Origin: Loxodes magnus
Taxonomy: Eukaryota > Ciliophora > Karyorelictea > Loxodida > Loxodidae
Assembly (NCBI GenBank): GCA_946699065.1
Contig: CAMPDV010000014.1
Location: 620,001-684,000 of the forward strand
Length of the DNA stretch: 64,000 nucleotides
Direction of reading: 5' to 3'
Made by a program: the position numbers and the translations under genes. This document shows positions 1 through 12,638 of this stretch, piece after piece (position 1 is the first letter of the stretch; each line of letters opens with the position of its first letter). The notes beneath the pieces were generated by a model. That model made no database searches and was not told the DNA's origin. It worked only from the letters and a program-made list of their open reading frames with translations.

Positions 1-1
1 A

Positions 2-3000
2 AATTTAGAGTAAAGCAAGCCAATTAAGAAATAGCTATGAATTTTTACTAGTCATGCTTAAAATTTAATATATGAAATAGTTGTTATAATAAGTAAACTG
101 CTTTCATTATAATAATAGATATAGCTTTGATTATAATAACAACATTGGCTTATAGAAAGCAACTATATTAATACATACTTCTTAATTTCCTTTCTATGAA
201 TACAATTCTGAAATTAAATGATAAAAGGCCTATTGAAATTAACATAATTATAAAGGAGCAATAACTTAATTGGAAATAATTATATAGTACATTTAGTTAA
301 GCTTTTATAAGTTGAGAAAGTTAATTTTATCTAAGGTGATCTATTAGCATTAATATACTAATAAAATTTTAAAATTTCTCTTTATTTAAAATAACTAGCT
401 TTCTTTAACTATTACAGATAAACTCGAATTAATTTGAAGTAGAGTTATATTATCTGTATAAGCAATCCTATTTATTACTAGTTAGCAAATGAAATTATAG
501 AGATTTGAGAATAACCATATATTCTTGATAGATTATGTTCTAAATATATGATATTTAATTAAGATAAGTAGCAAGGTATTTTCTATTACTTTGAAGCAAA
601 GCTTTAGATTATTTGTAATATACTTTTAATAAAACTTGCTTCTTATTAATTATTAATAAATACAAACCTCTTTATCTTTTTAAATTTTTACATCTTTTTA
701 TTATAATTCCTAATTTACTTTAGCTATAACTGAGATGAAGTATATCCAATGGAAGATAGTTCTAAATAAGAAGCATTTAGAATAAAATAAAATATTAAGC
801 TTGCTTATGATAATTTGATCATTGCTATATTAAAATACTTATAAAAAAGTATGCTAAATCATAAAAAATCAATTATAATTTAATTTTTCTAGTAGTCACA
901 AATATAGATGTAATAATCAAACTTTGCAAGTTAGAATAGCTAGATTATAAATAACTATTTACACATATAAAATATAGAAATAGAGCTAATGTGCTATTTG
1001 AATAAGTAATTTCTATAGATAATAAATTAAATAAAATCCACCTTTCTTTTGCTTTGAAAGTTATTCATCAATTTAGTGTTTTTATGCTATTTTATGGAGA
1101 TAATTAAAATTAAAGAAAGTGGTATTTTTTTGACAAATTTACCTTCTAATTACTTGATTGGAGTCTTTGTGCTATATGATTCTACAAATCTCTCTTTATA
1201 ACATCTCATGCTTTATACTCGAAATAATTATACAACTAATCAAGAGTGATAAATATTATTTAAATGAGGATGCTTTTAGAGATTATAGTAGCATTGCTTT
1301 ATTTATTCAATTAAGATCATCTTATTGAGCAAGTAAATTAAGCAAACATACCCAAAGAGCAAAAGGTATTCTAAATACTTAAAAATAAATTGTATAAGCT
1401 AATATTATTTTATCAATCTAATTCTATTAATAACTCTTAATTATATTTGCCCTAGTTGTATATGCATCAATTCATTAATTAATAATTTATATCTATTTCT
1501 AAATCTATTTTAATGGATTATTTTACATAAAAGTATAAACTTAATAATTATACACTAGAGAAAAACTTAAAGTAATGATTTAAATTATAAAATTGCATCT
1601 CATATATGATTGCTAAATAATCTTTAATATTAAGCTGGAAGATATAAATAACTATTCAAATTTAATCTCTTATTAGTTTATTTAGATTATTCCTTTAGAA
1701 ATTATTAAGTGCAACACTTTGCTTTAACTAATTAGACATTAATAAATTTTTAATGACTAAATGTATCAATAACTTAGCTATATCTTTTATAAAGCTTTAT
1801 AGAATCTATTAATTATAAAGCTCTCTTTAATATACAAACTAGGTGAAAATAAATAAGCTTATTTAAATAAAATCTACTTGAATAAACTGATTTAATTAGG
1901 AATAAAGCTTTTAATTTATTTCTCTTAAAATGATAAAAGCATTTTTATCTATTTGCTTTTAGACTTATTAACTCATTGCTATATAAATTTATATCTTTGA
2001 TATAGTAAAAAGGATTCCTAAATTATAATATGAACAATCTAATTTCAGATTTGCTTATTACTGTTACTTAGTTTTTCGTAAGTTATTTAAAAATATAAAT
2101 ATAACTAGATATAGTTAAATTCTGGTAAAAATAAATAATACAAACAATAATTAAACTTCAATGAATTCCTTTTCATATATACCTAGATATTATTATTGAT
2201 TATTAACTTCAAGCTTTTCTAAAATTAATTAAGTATATCTACTTTAATATTAAAATTAGGTTAGTTTAAAATCAGAAAATTATATAAAAACACTTTAGCG
2301 ATAGTGTTAAGATAGTGGGATTACAAGCATCTAAATAATTAAAAACTTTTAGAGATAATTTTGCAGTGAATATATTAAAGGCAGAATAAAATTTAGAAAT
2401 ATAAGCAATATTTTTTATTATTATATGACTTTATAAGAAACAAAATTAAAAGTTTGGTAATCAAATAGAATGGAAAAAATAGCTGGATATCATCAAAGTC
2501 TTTAAATACCTTAAATTAAAAAAAATAAAAAACTATAGCGAGGATTATGCTAATATATTAAATAAATATTATGAAAGTTATACATTCTTTTAATTAAATT
2601 AAAATATTTTAACATTATTTATTTTTAAATTCACGCTAATGGTAAATTCTAGAAAGATTTAGAAAGATTTTATGAAAAAATTTAAATTTTAGATTCTATT
2701 GTAGTTATTTTTATGAATAGAGGGATTTCTTAATAAAAATCGCAATAAATTTTCATTTAATATATAAAATTATTGAGGGAGGATTAAGATAAATTTTCTT
2801 CATTTTTTAGAAATTTAATTTTTACCTTTTTATATTAAAAAAGTTGCATCATTATATGTTGCTAAACTTATTTTATCATCCTAATTATGATAAAAGGCTT
2901 TAACTTGCATCTCTAATCATGCTAAATTTATTTTAGCATTTTCTTTTATATTTTTATAATTTATTAAAGAAGTGAATCCAACTTCAATTCTGATTTATTT

Positions 3001-5182
3001 TTAGACATATTGTAAAAAGGAGATTACTTTAAGCTTATTATATTCTGACTAATTGAAAGCTTTTATTTAACTTTTTATCAAAATTTATTTTACTTTTCTA
3101 AAATTTTACAATATCTTTCAATATACTTTAGAGTATTATCTTTCATTTTATTTCGATTTATTATTAGCTTTGAAGGTTTTCAGAGTTTATTATTTTAATT
3201 TAAACATATTTTTTAATCTTTTCCAATTTATTATTTGAGAAAGAAATTTTTGATAGTTTAAATTAAATTTTAACAATATTTTATTTGCAATTTTTTTATT
3301 TTTCCATCTACTATAACTTTTTAAAGTTTGTAATATAAAACATTTCATTTATAACTTAACTCAAGTTAAGTTAAAATTTGAGTTATTTTAGCTTTTGTCT
3401 ATTTTTAAATGTTTTTCATAAATTATTATTTTAGCTTTTAAAAGAGTTTTAAATAATTTAATTTACATCCTTTAATTATAATCTATGCGCACAGATCTCT
3501 TTTTTTTAATTTTAGTAAGTATGTTATAGATAAAACTTTTATCTTAACTTTTATTTATTATATTCTAATTTTATATAATTGAAGACTTTCAAATATTGAA
3601 TGAAGTAAATTATCTCATTCCAATTTAGTTATCTTTCAATCTTAATAATATATTCATCTTCTGTATATTAACACTATTTATCGCTTCTTTTGTAATATCA
3701 CTACATTATAGATTTTTTTAATATGCTTCTTGTTATTATATATTTCTATCGATATTTCTTCTACAAGTAGTTTGCTTTTTCAAAGACAAAATAGGAAATA
3801 AAATAAAATTATTATAATTGCTTTTTCAAGCTTTTGTAAGAACAATTTTCTTTATATTTTTGTTTGAATATAGTTATTTTAGAAATTTTAATTAGTTTAG
3901 TTTAAATTCTTAAATGAATCATAGTAAAGTTAATAATTTTTATTTATTTATTTAAATATTTCAGGCAGATAAAACAATTAACTATTCAATATCTTTTTCT
4001 CAGTTTCTTTTTAATAAATCTATAATCAGCAACTTTTAATAATTAAAAAGATGGTGGGAGCTGAGATTGACCTTTTGAATCATACTTTCTGGTTTTATGG
4101 CTAGGAACAAGTTCCTTTCCTGTCGTTGAGAAAGTCCCTGGTCAAAGTCAACCTTTACAAGGGAACGCATTCCTCTTGATTATCCACTCCTGGTAGGGGC
4201 TTGAAGCTTGGCTGCCCATAGCGATGGAGCTTCCTGGCAGCTGCTTTTCGAAAGCAGCAGGATATCCCCGTTATCCCATGAAGGGAGTGTTGGGGTCGTT
4301 AAATTGCAAGAAGTTGCAGTCCAAAAATTCTTTTAGTTTAAAATTAATTAATTAATAATCAACAACTTTTTTGTATAATTCGCTTCGAATTATAGTGAAA
4401 ATAATTTTAATCTTCTTGAAATTAAATAAAACTTCTAGGAAATTTATTTGCCTAAGCTTTATTTAATCACAGAAGCTTTCATACAGTATTTTAGATTGCT
4501 TTATTGGAAATTGAGCTGATTGCATATTATGTTTGAACAGAATTGCATAAATGAATTAAATTAAATAGATAGATATTTTACTGTTTAGAAAGTTATTTTA
4601 TACTTGGTTAAATTTAGAGCTCCAAGTTATTTTTTGTCTTATGAGATTATTTCTTCTCTGCCGATTTTATTAAAAATTTCGTATCACTAGTGCATATATG
4701 AATTTCACAGATAATTTTTTTTTATTTTTCAATCACATTATAAATTTTTTAAGCATTTTTGCTTTGATTAAGTATCTTTTTAATTAAAAAGAATGTTTAA
4801 ACTGTTTGGCATTAATATATTATATATCCATTTCATAGATTAATCATTTTATAACTATCTCCAAACATTTCTCTTGCTTCATTTAGTATTTAATACTTAT
4901 CAAAATTATAAAGAAAACATATTTCTGATTTATAATAGAAATTACTACTTTAAATTTTTTTTCGCTTTCAAATTTTTCCTTTTTATAAATCATAGAGAAT
5001 TTGAATCTTTTGATAAATTATTTATTAGAAAATTAAAAATTAAAAAAAAGCTCCAATTCTTTATAATTAAGGGTAGAACATTTTTTGATAAAAGTGCTTA
5101 ATTATTTTTCGCTTTGTTTTTTTTTATTTTTTTTAATTTATAAATTTAATAAAATTTAATAGTCTCTATCATTATCTATTGA
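2..5182 (+). CDS. large helical protein, 3' part, split by a short repeat
   Basis: The gene enters from the left edge and reads in the frame starting at base 2. I prefer this frame because it has a normal share of Asp, Glu and Gly (for example SYNWDEVYPMEDSSKQEAF near 730-790 and KIVGLQASKQLKTFRDNF near 2305-2360), while the neighbouring frame lacks Gly for hundreds of residues. Several Trp codons are TGA. The protein is a run of Leu/Ile/Phe-rich helices with no motif I recognise; an armadillo/HEAT-like or membrane-rich scaffold is possible. At 4022-4370 it is interrupted by a 333-bp family B repeat, a multiple of three, and the same frame continues beyond it (LHLVFNTYQNYKENIFLIYN near 4880) to TGA at 5180-5182. 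The start lies outside the window. Function unknown. Confidence 0.55.
4038..4354 (+). repeat. family B short retroposon-like repeat inside a gene
   Basis: This GC-richer block starts AATAATTAAAAAGATGGTGG and ends in a TTAA-type tail. It is flanked by 16-bp direct repeats, ATAATCAGCAACTTTT at 4022-4037 and ATAATCAACAACTTTT at 4355-4370, one mismatch. The same sequence occurs at 22465-22767 and 50787-51104 (minus) and 23205-23512 (plus), with older relatives elsewhere. Long target-site duplications and a simple tail fit a SINE. It sits in the middle of a reading frame, and repeat plus one flank is 333 bp, so the host frame is kept. Confidence 0.8.
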
Positions 5183-5289
5183 ATAAAATATATAATTTGA
5201 TTTTAAGCATAATATAATCATTAAATGTAAATTTTAAAAGAAGAAAGAGATAGGAGGTTAGAATTTTATATAATAATAATAAGATAAAA

Positions 5290-7100
5290 AATTGTAAATA
5301 CTTTGAGTATTGGGACTTGCCCTACTTAAAGCTATATTTCATGCGAATTATGTTAAGTGTAAGAGTTTATGTAAGTTTATTATCAACCTCTAGTTAATTC
5401 TTCCTGGTCCTGTTCTTTTGTTTCTTCTATATTGGTTCTAAATTGAGTTCTCTCATTTTCCTCTTTCTCTTCTTATTTTCAATTTTCTTCTTATTTGTTT
5501 TCACAACCATTACTTAAGTTTCTTTCTTAAATTATATTTTTTTCTCCTATCATCCCTTCTTTTATCTTCAAACTATTAAATTTTCAAATTTCTATCCTTT
5601 TTTAAGCAATTTTTGATGAAAATTTTTAATATATTTGTCAATCTTAGGGGTTTTACTTTTTACAAAGTTTGAATTAATATAATTTTAGTCGTACAGAAAT
5701 AGTTTTTTATAATCTTTGTCATAAATACTTTTCGATTAGATAAATCCTAAAAGAAATCTTTATATAGAGTACATTCAAGTATATGATCGAGTTCCTCATG
5801 AGCAAAACCACATGTGCAATCAATTCCATTTTATGTGCTTATGTGACGCAAACTTAGTTCGTATTAGAAATTATAAGCGAATGTCCTCAGTTTGAAAATA
5901 GAAATTATGTCTTATATTCGATGTCTGTTAAACTTAATATAAGTTATTTCAGGAAATACACTTTGATTATTTTAAATAGATTACAAGCATCTTTATACCG
6001 TAGTCATCCATGTATTCCTTTAAAAGCATTCTTAAAAAAAATTTTCTTTCACTCTTAGAATAGTATGCTAATTAAATTATTTTAGATTTCCCATATTTTC
6101 AATATCAACTTTATATTATTCAAGGCTTTTATTCCGTATTTCATATATGGCAAATCGTATTGTTTGCATTTCGAAAACAAGAATGCTATATCAGATTTCA
6201 GATTTTCTCTACTGGTTTGTTCTAGTTTAAAATAAAAACACATAAATTAAATTTAGTCATGTGTTTAAACGGAAGTCAATTAAGATCAATGAAGTAAGAT
6301 TCATTAAATGCCGATTAAGGAGATTTAAATACTTTCCTTGAAATGAGTCTTTGTAATTTGGTTATTTAATTTTTCATTCCTTTAAGTCCTAACATGATAC
6401 TTCAAGGAAATATATCACTTCCATACTCTTTTTTAGTCAAAATAAACGTTCTGCAAAGTGTTTTAAAATTGAGTGGTTATACTACTCCGTACTTAGAAAG
6501 AATTGCTGATACTTTCAAAACTGCTACTCTGAAGTCAGATACTTTACTTGCCCAGTGTAATTTATAATTTTATTTATTTTCCAATATGTGACCAAGATAT
6601 GTAATTTCGTCCTTTTAAACAATAAGAATTCCATTAGTATTTAAATTTATATAATTTTCTTTTCTTTTCTTTCTTTTTTAAGAACTAAATTACTTCACAT
6701 TTTTCCACATTTATATTTAGTTTTACTCAAGAAAATAATTTTTTAGTGATGTCGAGTAATTTTTATGCATTTTACTATGAATTAGAAAACTCAAATAAGT
6801 AATCTGCAAAGCCAAGAACAACAAAGTTTCTCTAGCATATATTATAGCCATATTTATGATATTAAATTTTTATAATAATATATAAAATAAGCAATGTTTC
6901 CCCTTTAAATCATGTAAATAAATTAAAAGTAGCAAATGTTCAGTGCTATGAATAATTATGATAAATACTTCAAATGTAAATTATAGAAGAAATTAAGATA
7001 ATTTATTTCATACAGTTAAATAAATAGAAAAAGTATTGTAAGATTTAGAAACTACTTATCTCTCTTTAATTATAATTTTCAATCATTTAGCCCTTTCTAA
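5290..7100 (-). mobile_element. decayed LINE (non-LTR retrotransposon), 3' half
   Basis: On the minus strand a reverse transcriptase palm is readable near 6650-6830: a FADY box (usually Y/FADD) followed by a stretch ending LNINVEKCEVIQ, the usual Asn-x-x-Lys-x pattern after the catalytic box. Further on come a thumb-like segment (near 6560-6620, SWSHIGKQIK) and, near 5780-5870, a Cys-x-Cys ... His ... Cys motif (DCTCGFAHEELDHILEC), the zinc-binding end typical of LINE ORF2. A Glu/Gln-rich tail follows to about 5390. The second catalytic Asp is replaced by Tyr and no 5' half is recognisable, so this copy should be dead. The 3' end probably lies near 5275, next to a TAATAATAATAA run. Confidence 0.7.
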
Positions 7101-7815
7101 AGTTATATTTAAAATTAAAATAATTTTAGGTAATTAATGTGAAAGCTGGCGACTAGTGAAAAAATAGACTTTAACTAAACCAAAAGAGAAATAAAGATTA
7201 AACTAAAAAATTAATGAAAAAAAGTAAAGAATAATTTCATATTTTGATAGTTGATTTTAAATGTTTACTTATAATTCCTGTAAAAATAGAATATAATGAA
7301 AAATAATTTAAAATTACATCTAAAAATCTGATAATTATAAATTTTAAGCAGCTAATTTTGCTTATTTTTATATTTTAAATGAAATTATGACTCAGTTTTA
7401 TAATATTTCTTCTACTCGAGAAAAATGTATAAATATGACTATTAAATGAAGAAAAATTCAGGCAAAATGTAGATTTCTTAATTATTATATGATTTAGAGG
7501 GAATTATATTAGGGAGTTTGATTTATAGGATTAGAATAATAAATTTAGTTAATTAAAGTTTGAACTCTTAAGAATATTTATTCACCATAGAGATGCTATA
7601 TCGTCCAACTAAGTTGAAGAAACTGCTTAACTTGTTTTTAGCAAGTTTATTTCTTTACGCATAATTTTTATTTTCGCTTTCTCTGAAATTATCAAGGTAA
7701 TTTTTATTTAAAAATTAATATAAGCCTAAAAATTGAAATAAAAAACTTGATTTAGAATAGAATGAATTATTGGTGTTATGCATTTCGTTTTAATAAATAA
7801 TAAATAAATAAATAA
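7101..7815. other. AT-rich stretch, nothing recognised
   Basis: I see no motif or convincing frame here. It may hold eroded 5' sequence of the neighbouring LINE. It ends in a TAAATAAATAAATAAATTTG tract, which is the tail of the family A repeat that follows. Confidence 0.4.
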
Positions 7816-8315
7816 ATTTGATTATAGAGCGCGTAGCACTCTCGTTGGTGCACAGCTCTTTAAAAAAAAATGTTTCATACTGACAAGAATGTTTGCTACT
7901 GATAAAATTATCAGATATTGATAAACATTGTTCAATACTGGTATAATTATTCAGTACTGATAAAAATGTTCAATACTGATATAATTTTAGAATACTCGTA
8001 ATCTTTAATACTTGCTGGAGGTCTAAGGACATGGCAGGATTGTGTCTCATTGCATCACCAAAGCAGAGGAGGACGACATGTGTCAATTATGGGTACTTAA
8101 ATTCCCCACCTCTGATGAAGCTCGCAATATTATTTCTTTTTCGTTCCAGTATTAAAAATAAACGAAACCAGTGCCGAAGGTCTAAGAATCTTATGTCTCG
8201 AGGTCAAACCAAAGCAGAGGAAGACATAAAATCGATTATGGGTACTTAACTTCCCCAACCTCTGATGAAGATGACCTTGTTGTTCACCTTCGAACAACTA
8301 TGGCGGTTTTAAAAA
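7816..8315 (-). repeat. family A SINE-like repeat with internal duplication
   Basis: Read on the minus strand, the 3' end is the conserved family A hairpin (GAGCTGTGCACCAACGAGAG then GCGCTCTATAATC) followed by a TTTA tail at 7795-7820. The body at 8020-8270 contains two diverged copies of one segment about 150 bp apart: GGTCTAAG at 8020 and 8179, GGGTACTTAA at 8091 and 8240, and CTCTGATGAAG ending at 8120 and 8270. The short ATACTGATA-like repeats at 7870-7990 are another small tandem run. Confidence 0.6.
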
Positions 8316-8780
8316 TTTTAATAAAAAATAATTATTCAAATCTCTTATTAATTAAAGGTATTAATTTTAAATTTCAATGTTATTCTCGTTTGCATAATTT
8401 TAAAAAAAATTGGAGTATAAATTAATTTTATTGCTTAATTAAATTGATTTCCTTTGAATAATTGAATTTTTAAGTTTATTCAATTAATTTCTTTTCCAAA
8501 TCAGTTTAGTAATAAAATTAATTAATTTATGCAAAAATAATTATTTTACTAATTTAATAGACTATAAACGATAAAACTGTACGATTATTTAGCAAATTTA
8601 TAAGAAAAATGTATCATTTTTACTCTATAATTGTAAATAAAATTCATTTCTTCTTATGAAATAAAGTCTAAAATTAATAATTTTCATTTATGAAAATATT
8701 AAGAAAACTTAAAAGCTCAGTATTTTGGGCTTCATAGAAGATAGTAAGTGCAAGCTATAATATATTCATGAGAAATTATT
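8316..8780. other. AT-rich stretch, nothing recognised
   Basis: Very AT-rich sequence without a motif, hairpin or convincing frame. It separates a family A repeat from a decayed zinc-knuckle reading frame. Confidence 0.35.
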
Positions 8781-8789
8781 TTTGAGGTT

Positions 8790-9560
8790 TGAACTTTCTC
8801 CATATAACTTTAAGTAATGCCAAACTACCATTAACTTCTGTATCCAATGAAGATATTGCGAAAGATTAGACTCCAATCTCCCTTATCGAAGTCACATCTT
8901 CCCCAGATTAATTAAATAGGCACTTCACTTCGCGAAACAATTCAAAGGGAAAATTTAGTCAAAATAATAACTTGAGTTTGACTCTTTGTACCATTTCCTT
9001 CGGATCAAAATTAATAAAAAATTTAGAGCATAATTAACATAATTTATTATTGAAGTGTCATCTTTATTTGCTTTACCACATATTAGAGTTTGTAGAAGTA
9101 TTTTCTTATCAGAAATATCCTATGTCGTATTAATCTAGTTTTTACGGGTCGTAGATCCTTATAAATTGCTTCTTGTCTCCTCTTGCTAATGCTTGGAAGT
9201 TAAACCCTGACTTTCATGCCGAAAAGTATCTCAGTGCATCTGTTGTATTTTGAGCTTCTAATTAAGGTAAATTTTTTTATAATAATACTTCCGTTTGATA
9301 TTCAATTAATCTTAAATAAGTTTAAATTCTTCTTTTTGTTTAAAAAATATTTTCCCTTGAATCTATAACATGGCTTACCTTATGCCCATATCTTTTACAA
9401 AATAAACATCTTTTTCCTATTTTCTAATAGAAACCAAAGGACGGATTCTGTTCACCTCTTTATTCTGTTTCAATCGTTAGTTAAATCTGATTTGTTACAT
9501 TTAACTGATCTTCTCGTCAAAGATTTATCTTAAATCCCTTTCGAATTGAATAATCTATCT
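8790..9560 (-). mobile_element. zinc-knuckle ORF remnant
   Basis: On the minus strand near 9375-9420 a CCHC-type knuckle is readable (CLFCKRYGHKVSH). It is followed by a basic segment including RYFSAWKSGFNFQALARGDK. The block is related over its length to the one at 10600-11060. Proteins of this type are the ORF1 of LINEs or gag-like proteins; I cannot tell which. The copy is broken. Confidence 0.5.
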
Positions 9561-9599
9561 TTCCATCTCTTAAGAAAATGTCTGTTAATTTAATTTTCG

Positions 9600-10250
9600 A
9601 ATGAGATTCAATTCATATATCAGTTTTTAATTGCTAGCATAATAGATTAGGTTATTTATTTAAAGTCTTAAGCTTCTTTGTTAGATTTAATTATCAAATT
9701 GTAATAAATAGAAGTTATTAGAAAGGTCTGTTTAATTATTGGGTTTTTTGGAAAATTTTGTTATTTCTAAGTTGGCATTTTTTAAAATAATAATAATGTA
9801 ATAAATAAAAGATTTAATTTATTAAAATTAAAAACATTTAATAAGCACTAATTAACTATAATACAAATTTATATACTAGTGTTTAATTATATGTTTTTAT
9901 TATTTTTATTTATTATAATTTTGAATAAATATTTAGAAATTTTGCTTATATTTTGGAAAAAATTAATGATTCTTATCATTCGTATAGCTTCTATTTTTTC
10001 GCCAAATAATTAAAGTAAAAGAAGAAATATTAAATGTAAAAATAAATAGTTTGAGAAAGCAAAAATTTTAAAGAATTTCTAATAAAGATAGATTTTTAAT
10101 AAGCACAGAGATTATAAAATAAATGGAAATTAACAAATATTCTATTAAAATAAGAAATTAAATAGTTATTAATATAATTAATACAACTCTTTATCACTTC
10201 TATTTTCATAAATTACTCTTAATTTAGAAATTTAATTTCAATTAACTAAA
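9600..10250. other. AT-rich stretch, nothing recognised
   Basis: Homopolymer-rich AT sequence between two mobile-element remnants. I see no supported feature in it. Confidence 0.35.
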
Positions 10251-10254
10251 CAAA

Positions 10255-10572
10255 TAAGATTAGAGAGTGCGTAATGCCTCTGGGGCGAGCAGCTCTTTAG
10301 TAAAAGCTTTTAAAGTAAAAAAATTATTTTCTGAAGTCTTCCACAGTGCTAGCATTCATTTCTGTGATTCTTGTATTCTATAGGACCGTTATTGCATTGC
10401 TAACTAAGAGACCTTAGTATCTGGATCTTTCATCATTAACTTTACTTGATACCTCTTCATTCTTACCTTCTATTGGCTCCAATCAAGATTCTTGTTCAGT
10501 TCTTTGTCCATGGGTACTTCCTGATTCCAGATCTTAAATCAATCTCAGTTGGAAGATTGCTCCTCCCTATTT
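10255..10572 (-). repeat. family A SINE-like repeat
   Basis: The left side carries the family hairpin (AGAGAGTGCGTAATGCCTCT ... AGCTCTTTAG) and the right side the family start, read on the minus strand as TAAATAGGGAGGAGCAATC. The body is close to the copy at 20240-20490: both contain GGTACTTCCTG and the CTCCCTATTTA end on the plus strand. The minus strand would encode a peptide beginning AIFQLRLIQDLESGSTHGQR, partly shared with the other copy, so the body may derive from a coding sequence. Confidence 0.6.
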
Positions 10573-10599
10573 ATTTATATTATATAATATTTAATAATA

Positions 10600-11060
10600 A
10601 TAAAATAATATATTAAAGTTGAGCATCTTTATTTGCTAGTCATTAAATTAGAGTTTGTAAAAGCTTTTTATCCTCAAAATATTTCGTAGTCGAATTCTTC
10701 TGGTCTCTATGGATCGTAAATTCTTATTACTTTTTTTTCTTCTCTACTAATGATTGAAAGTCAATACCGTACTATCATCTTTTGTGTCGTCTTAGTGCAT
10801 TCGTAATCTTTGGAGCTTCTTAGTATGATTAAAATTTTTACTAATATAATCTTCCGTTTGGCACGCAGTAAATCTTAAATAGGTTGTAAGTATCTTTTTC
10901 TATTGCTTAATTTTACTTTGATTAAAATTTATAGCAATTTCTTATCTTGTGACCATATTTTTTGCAATATAGCATTTAACTTTTCTCTTTTATACGAAAA
11001 CTTAATCGAATTTTTTTTCTCTTGATTCTTGGTTGATTTATTGCTTAAGACTATATTTAT
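10600..11060 (-). mobile_element. zinc-knuckle ORF remnant, sister of 8790-9560
   Basis: Near 10935-10985 the minus strand reads YCKKYGHKIRNC, the core of a CCHC knuckle, followed by basic sequence homologous to the 8790-9560 copy (both carry a TTTGCT-GAGTTTGTA block at the far end and CTTCCGTTTG in the middle). It is a decayed copy of the same mobile-element gene. Confidence 0.5.
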
Positions 11061-11780
11061 TAATCAATTTGCTGACAGCTAGGATAAGAGATTAATTATT
11101 TATTTTACATCTTAAATAAATTTTTTTAGTATTAATTTTGCAATTATAACATGTATAAATTATTACTTAAGTTCTGTTAATTATTTGGTTTTGATGTATA
11201 AATCTGTTATTTCTTAGGAATAATTTTTTATATAATAATTCATTTTCATTTAAACAATTTAATTATTTTATAGCAACTTTATTTATTTCTTATTTTTGCT
11301 TTTTTAAATTAATAATTTAAATTAGTCAATTATTTTGTTAATTTCTCTAATGAAATCTTAAATTTATTTTACTTTTTATTTAATTTGTAATAAAATAATA
11401 AAGTTTAATTCAAATATTAATATTAATATTCCTCTTTTAAGAAAAGCAAATCTTTCACTTTAATTTATTTTATATAATTTTATTCATTATATCATTTTAT
11501 TTTGCTTGTTTCTAAATAATAAAATTTATCTAATTCACTACTTGGCTATTTTTTTACTTTATAAGTTATTATATCTAACGATATAATAACTTATGATATT
11601 TCAGCTTTTTTCTAATAAATTATTTATTTAATTATATAAATAACAGTTTTTACTAATTTTTAATTTTAACTAGATAAACAAATTTATTATTCCTAAAATA
11701 AAAATTTAAATCTTAGAATTAGTTTTAAACTTATTGCTTATCTTAATTAAAGAAGAACATTTTTTATTTTATTTATTTAA
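11061..11780. other. AT-rich stretch with a small palindrome
   Basis: No gene is recognised. At 11565-11595 there is a perfect inverted repeat, AAGTTATTATATC and GATATAATAACTT around a short loop, that could form a hairpin; its meaning is unknown. Confidence 0.4.
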
Positions 11781-11785
11781 ATATA

Positions 11786-12150
11786 TTTTAAATAGGGTTG
11801 AAAGCCCTTTCCTTCGGATCCTGCTTGGAGGCCCAGCAAGGCAACTATAAAATGAGCGCGGACGGAAGATAAATCGGAGAAAGAGAAACCAATAGCAAGA
11901 GAAGGAAAATTCAACAAGCTGGAGAACTCTGAAGGCCAGGAGAAAATCTTCTTCATCATATGTCGGGGAAAGATGTATCCGTAATCGCATATTGCATCCT
12001 ATGCTTTGGAAGGAAAAATTACAGGGATGTACTGCAGGAAGAGAAAACAAGATAGAGAGACCATTAAAAAATTGTTCAACATTAAATAAAATTAATTTAA
12101 TGAGCTGCGCCCCAACGAGAGTGCTTCGGCTCTATAATCCAATTTATTTA
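11786..12150 (+). repeat. family A SINE-like repeat, plus orientation
   Basis: It begins TAAATAGGGTTGAAAGCCC and ends in the conserved hairpin (GAGCTGCGCCCCAACGAGAG ... GGCTCTATAATCC) with an ATTTATTTA tail. GC content stands out sharply from the surroundings. The middle matches the 15742-16045 and 23816-24108 copies around the ATCGC and CCTATGCTTTGGA blocks. It lies beside the left end of segmental-duplication copy 1. Confidence 0.7.
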
Positions 12151-12638
12151 TAAATAAATTTAGCAATAAATCATTTAGTTTATTAAATTGCTGAATCATT
12201 TAAGAAATATCTCTTACTGAATCTTATAAGTTTTTTATTGTATAATTTTATTATTATAGGTAAATCCACTTTGTAATTTTTCATTTCCTAAGTAAATGAT
12301 AACAAAGAAAGATAATAATATTAAAAGCTTAAAATATTTAAAATTAATAAGCTAAATTAAAAGGTATAACTATTTTTTTATTTTTCTTATTTAATTGACT
12401 CTTTTTAAAGAAAATCCTTACAAAAACTAAATAAAAATTAAATATAACAATAACTAAAATTAAGAACTGAATATTTATTAATAAGTATAGCTTTTTAATT
12501 TATAAAATAACTTAGATATTAAAAAGGAATGAACTGCTAATATTTAATTTATAATAAATATAGTATTTATATAAAAGTTCTATCATAAATCTTAATAAAG
12601 ATATAGAATTATAAATTTCTTTATATCATTCATCTATA

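Noticed and set aside
1-4020. Reading the first gene in the frame starting at base 1
   Set aside because: That frame is open too but nearly lacks Gly and acidic residues; the frame at base 2 is better and joins the convincing 4870-5100 segment.
4100-4160. RNase P-like GAGAAAGTCCCTGG in family B
   Set aside because: Only a short match to the first conserved region, with no other RNase P element.
7826-7866. tRNA gene
   Set aside because: The hairpin at the family A end is too short and has no cloverleaf or T-loop; it is part of the repeat.
11769-12050. 93-codon open frame on the minus strand
   Set aside because: It covers a family A repeat read backwards and has no protein support.
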